A stretch of 64,000 bases of DNA, from NCBI GenBank assembly GCA_004194705.1, contig SADC01001323.1, positions 434,001 to 498,000 of the forward strand, given 5' to 3'. The stretch is from Ditylenchus dipsaci (lineage: Eukaryota > Nematoda > Chromadorea > Rhabditida > Anguinidae). The notes under the pieces are model-generated. The model searched no databases. It had not been told where the DNA came from and saw only the letters and a list, made by a program, of their open reading frames with translations. Below are positions 1 through 11,000 of this stretch, in pieces; the stretch's first letter is position 1; every line of letters begins with the position of its first letter. A program made the position numbers and the translations under genes.

Positions 1-68
1 GTAACCCCGCGCATAGTGCACACCTGGGGCCGGTCCTCGGGTGTGTACTATGGAGGGAGTCGACTGTA
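1..68. repeat. Right end of a pogo-like MITE cut by the window edge
   Basis: The stretch ends in GAGTCGACTG followed by TA. This is the inverted-terminal end shared by the many TA-flanked pogo-like elements in this window. The left end lies outside the window, so the family call rests on one terminus only. Confidence 0.35.
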
Positions 69-306
69 CCAAAATCGAAAAACGTGAATGAAGAGAAGAA
101 TGTCCAAGCTTAATAATCTGATCGGTTTTCAATAAGTTTATTCGAGCAAAACAGACGACTAATTGAACCAGCGCAGTCCTAATAACATCAAAGAAAAAAC
201 GATTACTACGTCCGAATTTTCTTCAGTTGTGCATTCTCAAAATTGAATTCCGGCAATCAAGATCGAGCACAGCAAAGTATTCCTCAAGTGCTGCTCCACC
301 TTGGCA

Positions 307-381
307 ATGACCGCAAAGAATGATGAGGAAATGGGAAGTCCTGAGCTTTCGGTCGGATCGCCGCGCTCTGCAGATGATTGA
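307..381 (+). CDS. Possible C-terminal coding fragment
   Basis: A short open frame (MTAKNDEEMGSPELSVGSPR, then SADD and a stop) has protein-like composition rich in Ser, Glu and Pro. The same frame is open upstream to about position 252. An alternative acceptor-like TTCAG lies near 224. No family is recognised and no partner exon can be fixed, so it may be the end of a gene entering from the left or chance. Confidence 0.2.
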   Translation: MTAKNDEEMGSPELSVGSPRSADD

Positions 382-587
382 ATTCAGCGCTAAGGCTAAC
401 CAGCGTGCTCCTCGGAAAATACACTATTCTGAACATGTAATCGCAATAGATGTGATATAAATAAATGACTCTAAAATGCAATAACGCACCTGCAAAGTAA
501 CACCTGATACTTCTCTCCTGGTTTCGGTCGTATACTTGACGCCAACTACTGACCTAAATTCCTAGAACTTAACTAGACTATACGGGA

Positions 588-908
588 TTACAATCGAAAA
601 GTATTACGTACGAAACAATGGTCGACTTGTATTGATCGGCTTGCTAATTGTATATCTTGAAGATGGCAAATCCTAGGAGGTCTTCTTTGAGCCAGCTTTG
701 TCAGCTTCAATCCTGAAAACAACAAGCTAAAAATTACTTGCAAAATGCAATAAAGACAAACGATAGCTTACGAAGAGAATCGAGAAGTTTGATGAAGCTC
801 GGATCATCTTTTTGTAAAATCGCCTTCATCCAGTCAGATGTCGAAACAGCCACGGTATTGCTTGCTCTTCCAGGCAACAAGTTCATCACACTCAGGATTG
901 AAAGTTTC
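588..908 (-). CDS. Two coding-like exons of an unrecognised minus-strand gene
   Basis: On the minus strand an exon at 908-772 follows a TTTTTTAG acceptor and ends at a GTAAGC donor. It reads in one frame through SVMNLLPGRASNTVAVSTSD, then WMKAILQKDDPSFIKLLDSL. The next exon begins at 712 after a TTTTCAG acceptor and joins in phase, reading LKLTKLAQRRPPRICHLQ to a stop at 588-590. An alternative frame of the second exon ends early with IEADKAGSKKTS, but it needs a different phase. The 5' part of the gene would lie to the right, in a region taken over by a repeat element. No domain is recognised. The good splice sites and consistent phase are the only support. Confidence 0.35.
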
Positions 909-1045
909 CTAAAAAAGCAAGTAAGTTAACATAAAAACATCAGAAAGTTACCTTGGTCTTGTAGATTGCTTGGTCGCTGGACTATCACTCATTGCGAACA
1001 CTTTAAATACGATAAATATTGCTTGGTCAACACCAAAAAAAGTAT

Positions 1046-1902
1046 ACCGTATTCTCTCTAATAGAACCACACTCTCTATTTGAACCACACTCTCTAATAG
1101 AACCACACCCCCCCCCCCAAGGGAGTTGTGGAATAGAACCACACTCTCTATTAGAACCACCCTCTCTAATAGAACCACACCCTTAAGACCCTCAAGCTGC
1201 GCCAACGGCCGTCTAACTCCAATGGATTGTCGAAGCCTGCGAGAATCTCTTGTAGGAGCTCATCGTTGAGTCAATCAAATCATGCGGAGTCCCAATGCCA
1301 CCGATGGATGTTGGGGCGAAGCCACTTACTGCTTCAAGAAAATTCGGCCGATTCCGAGTGGTCAAGGCAAGTTGAAGCTCGCGCAAGATGAGAAGAAGTT
1401 GGCTGAGCAGATACAAGAAATCGATCTTGAGGAAGCGCAAGAAAATTTAATTATAGTGATAAAGATATATCTCTAGAGTGTTAATGAGTTTTGGGACCTG
1501 CTCTGGTTTAGGGGGACGCCTACTTTTACTATATGTATTTTATTTTTTAGGTTGATCGAGTTGATTATGGTGGCCGGGGTGACAATAATAGTGACAACCG
1601 GGGTGACAACAATAATAACAACAAAATTACTTATTAAATATTCATATAGGTCATCAATATAACCATGACTGCCATGAGCGACAAAAATAAATAAAAAGTA
1701 TAGTATAAATGAGCGTCCCCCTAAACCCAAGCAGGTCCGAAATAAAGAATTTATGCGCGTATGCTGCAAAGCTTGAATATATTCAGAAGGTTGAAAAATA
1801 GAACCACACTCTCTATTTGAACCACACTCTCTAATAGAACCACACCCCCCAAGGGGGGTTGAAAAATAGAACCACATGTGGTTCTATTAGAGAGAATACG
1901 GT
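1046..1902. repeat. MITE of the ACCGTAT-terminus family with iterated subterminal repeats
   Basis: The left end begins ACCGTATTCTCTCTAATAG and the right end is its reverse complement, both next to TA. Each end carries several copies of a 19-bp unit (CTCTCTAATAGAACCACAC and variants, 1055-1175 and 1790-1890). A C or G run follows the arrays. The interior (about 1,200-1,470) is coding-like on both strands (plus strand LKLAQDEKKLAEQIQEIDLE) and may be captured host sequence. Confidence 0.6.
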
Positions 1903-2220
1903 ACATTAGCCCTTCTATATAGTATAGCCCTCGATATGATGCGTGTTTATACGGTCCCCAGGAGCTAAACTATATGGAGGGTTGACTATAGGGCACCACA
2001 AATTGTAATTTTCGAAAGCGATAAAAAACGATAATTTTTTTTATCGCTTGCGATAAAAATTTTATCGCATTTTATTTAAAATAATTCTCGTTTGAATTTT
2101 TATCGCTTTTTAATTTTTTTTTATCGCTTTTGATATCCATGTTTTACCTGGAAACTCATTTTACAAAACTGAGATGCGAAATATAAAAACGGTCTAACCA
2201 GCCGAGGGTGATGTTGGGGT

Positions 2221-2929
2221 CAGTGTTTGGACCTCGTACTTGACTCGTACTTGCTCGTACTTTATACTTTGTATTTTTCGTCGTAGAAATATTCTTTTTT
2301 TTGAAAAGTTTTAAACTAGATGGCTTCACAACAACCACAGCTACATTTTTACAAAAAAATATACCTGTGTCGAGATTATAAAACTTTATATATTGACATT
2401 TTAAGTGCAAGTACGAGCTCAAGTACGAGTGCTCGTACTTGAGCTCGTACAGTCAAACCTCTATATAACGGCCCCCTAAAAGTTCGTTCCCACCTTGGGT
2501 CCGACACTTTTTTTAGCTCGATTTTCAAAGCTTTTTTTAAATTCTGTTTTGACAGTCTGGTCGCAAATATCGCAAGGATTCCGATTTTGCCGATCGTTTT
2601 TCAATATTTGAATAATTTTACTTTTAAAAAATACAAAACCTCTATATAACGGCCCTCTAAAAAAAATTAGAGGGCCGTTATATAGAGGTTTGACTGTATT
2701 GACATTTTAAGTGCAACTACGAGCTCAAGTACGAGCACTCGTACTTGAGCTCGTACTTGCACTTAAAATGTCAATATATAAAGTTTTATAATCTCGACAC
2801 ATGTATATTTTTTGTAAAAATGTAGCTGTGGTTGTTGTGAAGCCATCTAGTTTAAAACTTTTCAGAAAAAAGAAGAATTTATACGACGAAAAATACAAAG
2901 TACGAGCCAAGTACGAGGTCCAAACACTG
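2221..2929. mobile_element. hAT-like foldback MITE with 8-bp target duplication
   Basis: Termini are CAGTGTTTGGACCTCGTAC and its reverse complement. They are flanked by GTTGGGGT (2213-2220) and GTTGGGTT (2930-2937), an 8-bp duplication with one mismatch, as expected for hAT elements. The arms run nearly the whole length and carry tandem TCGTACTTGAGC-type units. The element has no transposase. A pogo-like MITE is inserted at its centre. Confidence 0.7.
2450..2695. mobile_element. pogo-like MITE nested in the hAT-like foldback
   Basis: The inverted termini CAGTCAAACCTCTATATAAC and complement are flanked by the dinucleotide TA on both sides, the usual target for pogo and mariner elements. The interior contains a block (TCGCAAGGATTCCGATTTTG) that recurs near 7,200-7,350 and, in diverged form, near 16,180, so it is a family. 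Confidence 0.65.
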
Positions 2930-3255
2930 GTTGGGTTACAGGTGCTGGTGAAGGTACGGGTCGAGGTTCAGGTGTCGGTTGATGTGCGTAGATATCCGCC
3001 TGCACCTACACCTACACCTGTCACTGTGAGAACATAACATCGACCTCGATTTGCACCTGCACCTACACCCGCTCATTGTGAGAGACCTATCACATTGCTC
3101 AGCCGACATGGTGCAGACAAAATTCAAGCTGTTTCGCTAACTGCAGAATTAATTGAAGAGTATGAAGTTAAAAACTGGAAAGGATATCAACAATTGTGAC
3201 TCTTTCGTACGAAAAACATGAAAAAAATGGAATGCTGAAATTTTAAAAAGCTATA

Positions 3256-3478
3256 CAGGGTGTCCACAAAAATTGGTGCAAAAAAAAAATTCGTCCAAGG
3301 TTTCCCCTCCCCGCCGGGATTGGGCTTTTTCGTGTTTTAACGTCTCTTGGACGATGTTGAAAGATAGGAAACATTGGAACATTCTGAAGCACATGGAAAT
3401 GACAAGAAATGCGACAAAAAGAATTATAAAAAATTGAACGAAAATTCAAAAATTGCACCAGTTTTGTGGGACACCCTG
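3256..3478. mobile_element. mariner-like MITE (CAGGGTGTCC termini)
   Basis: Termini CAGGGTGTCCACAAAA and TTTTGTGGGACACCCTG are inverted repeats flanked by TA. The TACAGGGTGTCC-type end is common among mariner-derived MITEs in invertebrates. No coding capacity is seen. Confidence 0.6.
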
Positions 3479-3611
3479 TATAACCTTTGAGCTTAAGTCC
3501 TATAAATAAGTTTGATATAATCAAGTTAATAGTTACCTTTTAGGACCTGAATGAGACTATGTTTTGCACAAAATATATTGGTAAAAATACTTATTTATTT
3601 ATTCATAACAG

Positions 3612-6600
3612 GAGCAATTTGTGCAATTTATTGGCTTTAGGTGGTATTTACTTCTCCAAAATCAACCTTACTGAGCCCAAGCTTGTCTACAAAATATTGG
3701 TACGCAATTTAGTGTCTTCTCAAAATATAATTTCATTATCAATTTCTCAGGTGCCCAAAAAGAGTGCCTCACACTGGCAGGTAGAAGAGTTCTGGCCTGA
3801 TGAAGGACCCTACACTCCGGCCCCTGACATCAACAGCATACCAAGCTCTCCACCTTACTGGTCTTCGGATTCCTGTCTTTTCAATTCTCTATTGAAAACA
3901 TCTTTTTGAACGTAAGCTTTTGGCAATTTTTCAAAAATGTTAACAACAAATCAAACTTTTCAGCTCACAGGCAAGGAAATGGACTTTGATGTGTTTCTAC
4001 AAAGAATGCCAATGCCAGAAAGTCGAGTGGGAGGTGCCGCTATGTTCTTCAAAATGGCGCCCATCATCTGGTCTCTAATTTTACTCGCAACAATGCTGCA
4101 CACCACAAAGAACATCGTGGACGAAAAAGAGGCCGGAATCAAGGTGAAAGTTTCTCAGCACAAAAATAATAACGAAAACATTTAGACATATATGATGGTG
4201 ATGGGCTTAGATTCCACTGCTTTCTATGCCTCTCATTTCTTGACCGGCTGTTTCAAGATGTTCATCATCATCGGTGCATGTGCTGGCTATTTAAGCACGG
4301 GATTGATGGTTGGTTATTTGCGGGCAAGAATTTATTGATCCGTTGAGATCTAATCAAAACTATTGTTAGTTGGTCAGATATAACGTGACTAGTCCGATAG
4401 GCTTCAGAAACACACTTTAACTTTAATGAGAGAAATTTTCATAAAGGTCATCATTCCACACTAGGAAAGTATAAAGAAATTTATTAACCAAACTATTGTT
4501 AAATGGTTCCGTGGTTGTCCATCCATTAAATTCTTGATATCAACCAAACATCAAAATCGATTTTCGATTATTTCAAAAATTGAAAAATTGCTGATTCACC
4601 TACAACTTTATAATGGAACAAGGCAAAACATTGCCCACTTGTTTACGGTCGAACCTGGATACAAAGTCACCCCGATATAACACCACCCGAAAATGGACGA
4701 TTTGGTCAGCTTTGACTTAAATTAAGTCAAGTGAACCCTCGATACAACCCCACCCTAGGGTCGATAGGTCCCTTGGAGTGGTGTTGTATACAGGTTCGAC
4801 TGTGCTAAATATATGTCGTTTTTGCGAAAAGTATCTGAAATGATGTTTTCAGAACGTAAGCTCCTCTCTATTTGTGGCCTTTTCACTAGCCTATGGTCTG
4901 AGTACTATCCTATTTGCTGTGCTCATCACAACCATCGTGCGTCGACCAGCTGCAGCAGTGATGACTATCATTTTGGGTTGGATCGGGTTAATTGCTTTTA
5001 ACTCCTTGCTCAAGACTTCGATGAACGATGTAGGCTTTTCCATGCTGGCATCTTTGAACTCGTTCACTGCTTTCAAGCTCGGCATCAATGCAGCTGGCAA
5101 TTATGAGACCAGAAGTACGGATGAATTGATATATTTCTGAGATTAAGTAACTAATATGTGTTTTTTTCAGTGGAAGATCTAGGATGGTTCAATTGTTTTG
5201 CCGGAAGCACACGCTCCTTCACCCTAGGCCTGGCTTTCCTAATGCTGTTGTTTGATTGCCTTTGCATGGCTCTGATGATTTACTATTTGGACTGTGTGGT
5301 GCCTACGGATGACTCGCCTAGAAAGCCAATGTTATTTTTCTTAAAAGTGAGTTACTTCTCTTACACGCGACCTTCAGTGATTCGGTACTACTGCAACTGC
5401 CTCTAGGCTACTAAGTTATCAATTATTCCGAATTGTTGGAGTGCCGAATTATCTACTTGCTATTTAAATATCTGTCTTTCAGTTTCTCAACCCTGGAATC
5501 GGCAAGCAAGTGCGCATGGAGATAGACGACGAACCCGACGGCCAAAACCCAGATACAAATCAGGAGGGCGAAAAGGGCTTAAATATAGACGACGCCGACA
5601 TAGACATACAGCGCATGTCCAAGCTATGGGAATCCACTGGTCAACTAGCTGTTGACAACTCAGTTTTCGGCGTACAGAGGACAGGTAGTTGACATTTGGC
5701 TGATTGTTGTAAACACATTTTAAGTATTTGTTTCTAGGTTACAGTTCTTCTAGGCCACAATGGAGCCGGAAAATCCACTACCTTTTCTGCCCTGTGTGGA
5801 GCGACAACTATAAGCAGTGGGAACGTTTGGATATGTCAACAGAGCGTGGTGGACAACTTGAAAGAGTGTCAGAAACAGATTGGCTATTGTCCGCAATACA
5901 ATCCTCTGTTCGCTAAGTAGGGGTTTTATCAACGCAAAAAGTATAGTATGAGATATTCCGGATTTTTCTGTCCTAAGTAAGGTCACCAACACACAAAAAT
6001 ATCCCACAATGGCCAACTAGAACCTTTGCCCTCCCACTGTCTTGAAACCATGCTATTTAAAAGATTTGTTGTGTTGCACTGAACAAGCTAATTTTTTTTA
6101 ATTAAAAAAGAAGAGAAATTTACGGGCAGATTAACGCATGACCACAATAGTTTAGATTAACAGTACGAGAACACCTTTGCTTGTATGCCAGACTCAAGTC
6201 TAATGTTTCTGAGATCAAGACCAGAAATCTGGCTGCTGACATCGACAACCTCACTTCACAAGTCAAGCTCAATCAAAAACTAGATGTTGTAAGTTGTGTT
6301 TTCAAACCATTTCTTATGGCTCGTTCACGGACCGCGACTTAAACTGAGACTTAGACTGAGACTATGTTGGCTACATGAACATTTATTATTCTCAGCCTAA
6401 GGTGTTCACGGAGTGAGACTTAGACAGAGACAACTTTACTCTATGTGTTTATGTCTTTAAAGGACCATGGTTTTTGCACGCAGTGGCATGACAAACATTT
6501 GAATTGGCGGGGGACACTTCTCTTTCGTCTCTCATTGTACTCTTTGGAGTCGTTCGAAACAACTGCAAAGAGTACAGAGAGAGACGGAAGAGAAGTGTAC

Positions 6601-8063
6601 CCCGCCAATTCAAATTTTTGTCATGCAACTGCGCGCAAAAAAAACAATGGTCCTTTGACAGTTGAAAACAGCTTTAAAACGTTTTTCGTATGTTTTCTTT
6701 CTCTGGTAACCATCCCTCATATTCCTCTAACGTTTTCTTTATCTCTTTCCTAAATTGGACAAGATCTCTATGGACACTCTTTAGTTTTAGTTCAGTCTAA
6801 TTTTCAGTCTTAGTCTAAGTCGCACTCCGTGAACACCCTTTAGTCTTGCTCTAACTCTTAGTCTAAGTCGCAATCCGTGAACGAGTCATTAGCTTGATTT
6901 ATTAACAAAAAAAATTCAGCTAGCCCAAAACTTGAGTGGAGGCATGAAAAGAAAGCTATGTGTTGCCATGTCTCTGATTGGAGATAGTAGAGTGGTCTTG
7001 TTGGACGAGCCAACTGCTGGCATGGACCCTGAGGCTAGGCACGATGTGTCTACTTTGCTGGAAAATGCTAAGAGGAACAGGTGAATTTGGTACAGTAAAG
7101 CCTCCAATAAAGACCATACCAAAAAAATCAAGGACTCAAAAAGGTCGTTACCTTAAACTTTGAAGTCATTCACCGATTATGATTCGTCAGCCTTGTATGA
7201 AATATCGCAAGGATTCTATTCCGTTATTAAGAAACATCATACTTCTGACATTTAGACAGGTATTATGGGTGTTTGATATTGGGAGAGTCGCAGGTGTAAA
7301 TGTCAAAAAATGGTGTTTCTCAATAGCGATCGGTAAAATCGGAATCCTTGCGATATTTTGCCCTAGGGTGACAAATTGCATTTTAAAAACCTTCTAAAAA
7401 CGAGGTGAAAAAATTTCAGATCCTAGGCGGAAACGAACTTAAGGGGTTTTATTATTGTCAGATTTGAATTTTGAGTTCCTCAAAAATTTATTTAGCATCG
7501 GTATCTCAATCGATACATGAGTTCCAAAAAAATGGTTGCGGTTTTAAATACATGAAAACTGGTATACGGACCAATGCTTTTTGTAAACTCCGAGTCAAGA
7601 GGAAAATAAATATTATGTTCAGAACTGTTTTATTGACCACACATTACATGGACGAAGCAGATTTGTTGGGTGACAGAATAGTGATAATGGTCAAAGGTCG
7701 AGTGGCTTGCAATGGCTCGCCCGAGTTTCTCAAGAACAAGTTTGGCACCGGATATGTGCTCTCAATTGTTGTAGCTGATGAATCGAAAGGCAAAATTCCA
7801 TTTGAAGACTACATCCGAAAGATCCTACAGATTGTCAAGAAGCATGCGCCTGAAGCTAGGGTTGACAAGATCAGTGAACCGGAGTTTGTCATCATCCTAC
7901 CTGTTCAATACAAGAAATTGTGGGCTCTCTGTTTATTAACTTCAAATAATTTATGTGTGTTCAGCTTTGCCAATTTGTTTGATGAGTTGGAAAACAGACA
8001 GGCTGAGATTTACATCCGCTCTTTTGGACTATCTTTCAACACTTTAGAGCAGGTCTTTCTGAA
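3612..8063 (+). CDS. ABCA gene, first half: extracellular-domain end, membrane domain 1 and NBD1
   Basis: The 3612-3911 exons read [20 protein letters not shown] and [12 protein letters not shown], then [14 protein letters not shown]. This matches the end of ABCA extracellular domain 1 just before the second membrane helix. Exons 3964-5346 carry the helices, including the family motif around EKEAGIK and the [15 protein letters not shown] stretch. NBD1 has Walker [10 protein letters not shown], the Q-loop YCPQYNPLF, signature LSGGMKRKL, Walker [14 protein letters not shown] and the H-loop THYMDEAD, so ATP-binding residues are all present. The region ends with the ABCA regulatory motif ([10 protein letters not shown]). 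The 45-bp intron at 7920-7964 and the 51-bp intron at 3700-3750 are multiples of three and read through. The exon 5738 boundary could instead be 5745 with donor 5685; both keep the frame. Confidence 0.85.
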
Positions 8064-11000
8064 GTAAGTACTTGGGTGTAAAAATGGTTGCACAAATTGG
8101 AGGTTGGCAGAATTTATCGCTGAAAACTTAACGCTGGATGTTTTATTTCCCCAATTTTTAGTTCGTGTGTGAAGGCACAAATATAGTCTTCTCTCGATAT
8201 AGCACAATCCTGAGAGAAATATATGCGCAATTTTGGCCGGATTCATATAAGTATAGTAATGGCTCGTTTGGAATTGGAGTATTTTAATGACTTTTCGACC
8301 CTCGATATAACACTCCCCCTTGGGATCAGCCTTTAGTTTACCATATCAAGGACTTGCTCATTACCGTTCTTATCAAGCAAACGGAGCTCACGGCGGTGTT
8401 ATATCAAGGGTAAACTATGCTAAAATCTCCTGTTAATCCTCGATTTTTTTAACTATTAACTTACCTGCGAATTAACCTGTTAAATAGCTCTAACTGATAA
8501 AGCCACTATCCTCTTTCAGCGTCTTTATTTCGGTTTCGAGTAAATATTTTGCATGTCATTTTCGCGTTTTCGGACGGAAAAAAAATCTGAGTCACTGCTT
8601 TTACAAAAAGCCCTTTCAGAGTGGGAGAAGCGAGCGCAGAGCAGAACAATGAGGACCAGGTAGATTCGTCAAGAGTATTGCAATTTGCTGCAGATCTCTT
8701 TCGACCAGGTATTTTAATCCATTTACCATATATCTAATCATCGTGTCATATTTTTCTTCTCAGGTCCGGTGTCCACACCCTGCAGCTATGGATTAGCCAA
8801 ATTCTAGCTTTGCTGAGCCGCCAGTTACTAAATGCAAGGCGCAACCAAATCCGCACCTTCCTGCCTATTGTGCTATCACTTATGTTCTTCCTTATATTTG
8901 GAATGTCTGCCAAGTACTTGAGGGGTGCCAAGAAAACTGAGAGAGGTTGATTTTCTTTGTATTTTGATAGACGTGATTTCACACGTGAACCCATCGGGAC
9001 TTACAAGGGAACCGTTCAAACTGTCCCATGCAAACCCTCAATTTTAAAAGTCCTGTTCACTTTATTCCATGTTTTTGGGTGCGCTGAAAATAAAAACAGG
9101 CATATAGTCACCCCTGGGTTGAACGACGAAATTTCGTTTTTGGAATTCTTCCCTGCAAGTTGATTTTTTTAAGATTTGGAATCTTATAGAAAATCAGCTT
9201 GGGGTACCAAGGCATCTAAAAATTAAATTTTTTTTTATTTAAACCTAGGGCTGGCTATATTTTATCGCACCGAAAAACATGGAATAAAGTGAACAGGGAC
9301 TTTAAAAATGTAAGGTTTGCAGCGGACAGCTCGAACAAGCCCCTAAACAATTCCAAAAATATGGTCGAAAACATGGATTGCCTTCTTAAAATCCATCTTG
9401 CTTATGCTTTATGAAAATTCTCATTAAAATTTTCTTGAATTAGCAGCTTTGGAATTGTTATATGGTCACGCAACATGAGATTTTAGAAGGCTAAAGCCCT
9501 TGTCACAATGAAGCGGCGGCGATTTAATGGTCACAATGAGTCGCTACAGCCAGTCTCTAATGTGCGGTCGCAATGAGGGACGCAATGCAACGTCCCAAAT
9601 AACTATTGTGAAAACGACATTCAGACCTGAAGTTGGCTGTCGGCTGGCAACTGACAACGGAGTGTGTCGGTTGTGGGGTGGACCCGGACATAAACACTGC
9701 CGCAGGCCACTTATAAATCAACGGACTTTACAAACCCACCCCAATTACAGTATAAAAGGGACCTGTTTCCTTCCCTCGGGGCCTTTTTTTCGCTTTCCTA
9801 TTGTTGGCCTGTAATACAAAATTTAAGTAATGTTAACTAAATAAAGATGTTATAAAGATTAAGTTATTAAAGGGGCATGTTCGTGCGCGATGAAACACAA
9901 TTTTCAAAAAAGAAAAGGCGCGAACCAGGCGTGCCAGAGATTTGAAAAAGATTTAAATTTTTTATATGAATTTTAAATTCCGTCAAACCCAGCAATTGTG
10001 TGTGCAGCGAAAGGCATTAGTACTCAACTTAACCCTATCATTCAGCCAGGTCGGGTCCCGAGGTTGAAACTGAGGTGGACCTCTTCGGAGTGTCTCGTGC
10101 TCTGAGTTTTGAATTCGCCGAGCCTTTGGTTCGGTTGTTGGTTTATGTAAGGGCCTGCTTACAATGGGATGTCGATGTCGAAGTAAAAGTGGTGTCTAGA
10201 TCTCGCGTTTCCCATAGGAAAATGCCAAATCTGATATAGATGACCTATACCTACTTTTTGATTTTAGGTATAGGTCATCTATATCAGATTTGGCATTTTC
10301 CTATGGGAAACGCGAGATCTAGACACCACTTTTACTTCGACATCGACATCGACATCCCATTGTAAGCAGGCCTAACGCAACTGCTTCTTGTTGGTTATCC
10401 CTCGATTTCGGTTCAGGTAACCGAAATCGAAAATCTTGTTTACCTGACAGATCTACAAAAGAGCGAGAAAATTCGAGAAGAGTTGGTATGAAAAATTGGG
10501 TTATTACTTGTTTCGCCCTGTTCGCTATACAGAGTGTGCAGCCACGCACAGATAGAACGCCGAACCAAAGGCAAATCTAAAACTCGGCAGAAAACCGAAA
10601 TCGAGGGATAACCAACCGGAAGCAGTTACCCGTACAAACAACCGAACCAAAGGCCCGGCGAATTCAAAACTCAGAGAACGAGACACTCTGAAGAGGTACA
10701 GCTCAATTTCAACTCGGGACCCAACCCGGCTGATTAATGGTGGTTAAGTTGAGTACTCATGCCTTTCGCTGCACACACAATTGCTGGGTTTGACGAAATT
10801 CAAAATTCACATACAAAATTTAAATCTTTTTCAAATCTCTGGCACGCCTGGTTCGCGCCTTTTCTATTTTAAAAATTGTGTTTCATCACGCACGAACATG
10901 CCCTTTAAGATGTTATTATTAGATAAAGACACACAACTTAAGACCCAGTGCGCCACGACAGGATGGCTGTGGCGACTGGCGACGCATTGTGACCACGAGC

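Noticed and set aside
5728..6016. Frames [14 protein letters not shown] (+) and the minus-strand 88-residue frame
   Set aside because: They are out-of-frame readings of the ABCA NBD1 exon, whose true frame gives [12 protein letters not shown].
10319..10549. Minus-strand frame of 76 residues and its plus-strand mirror
   Set aside because: It lies across the centre of the nested foldback palindrome and has no protein-like conservation.
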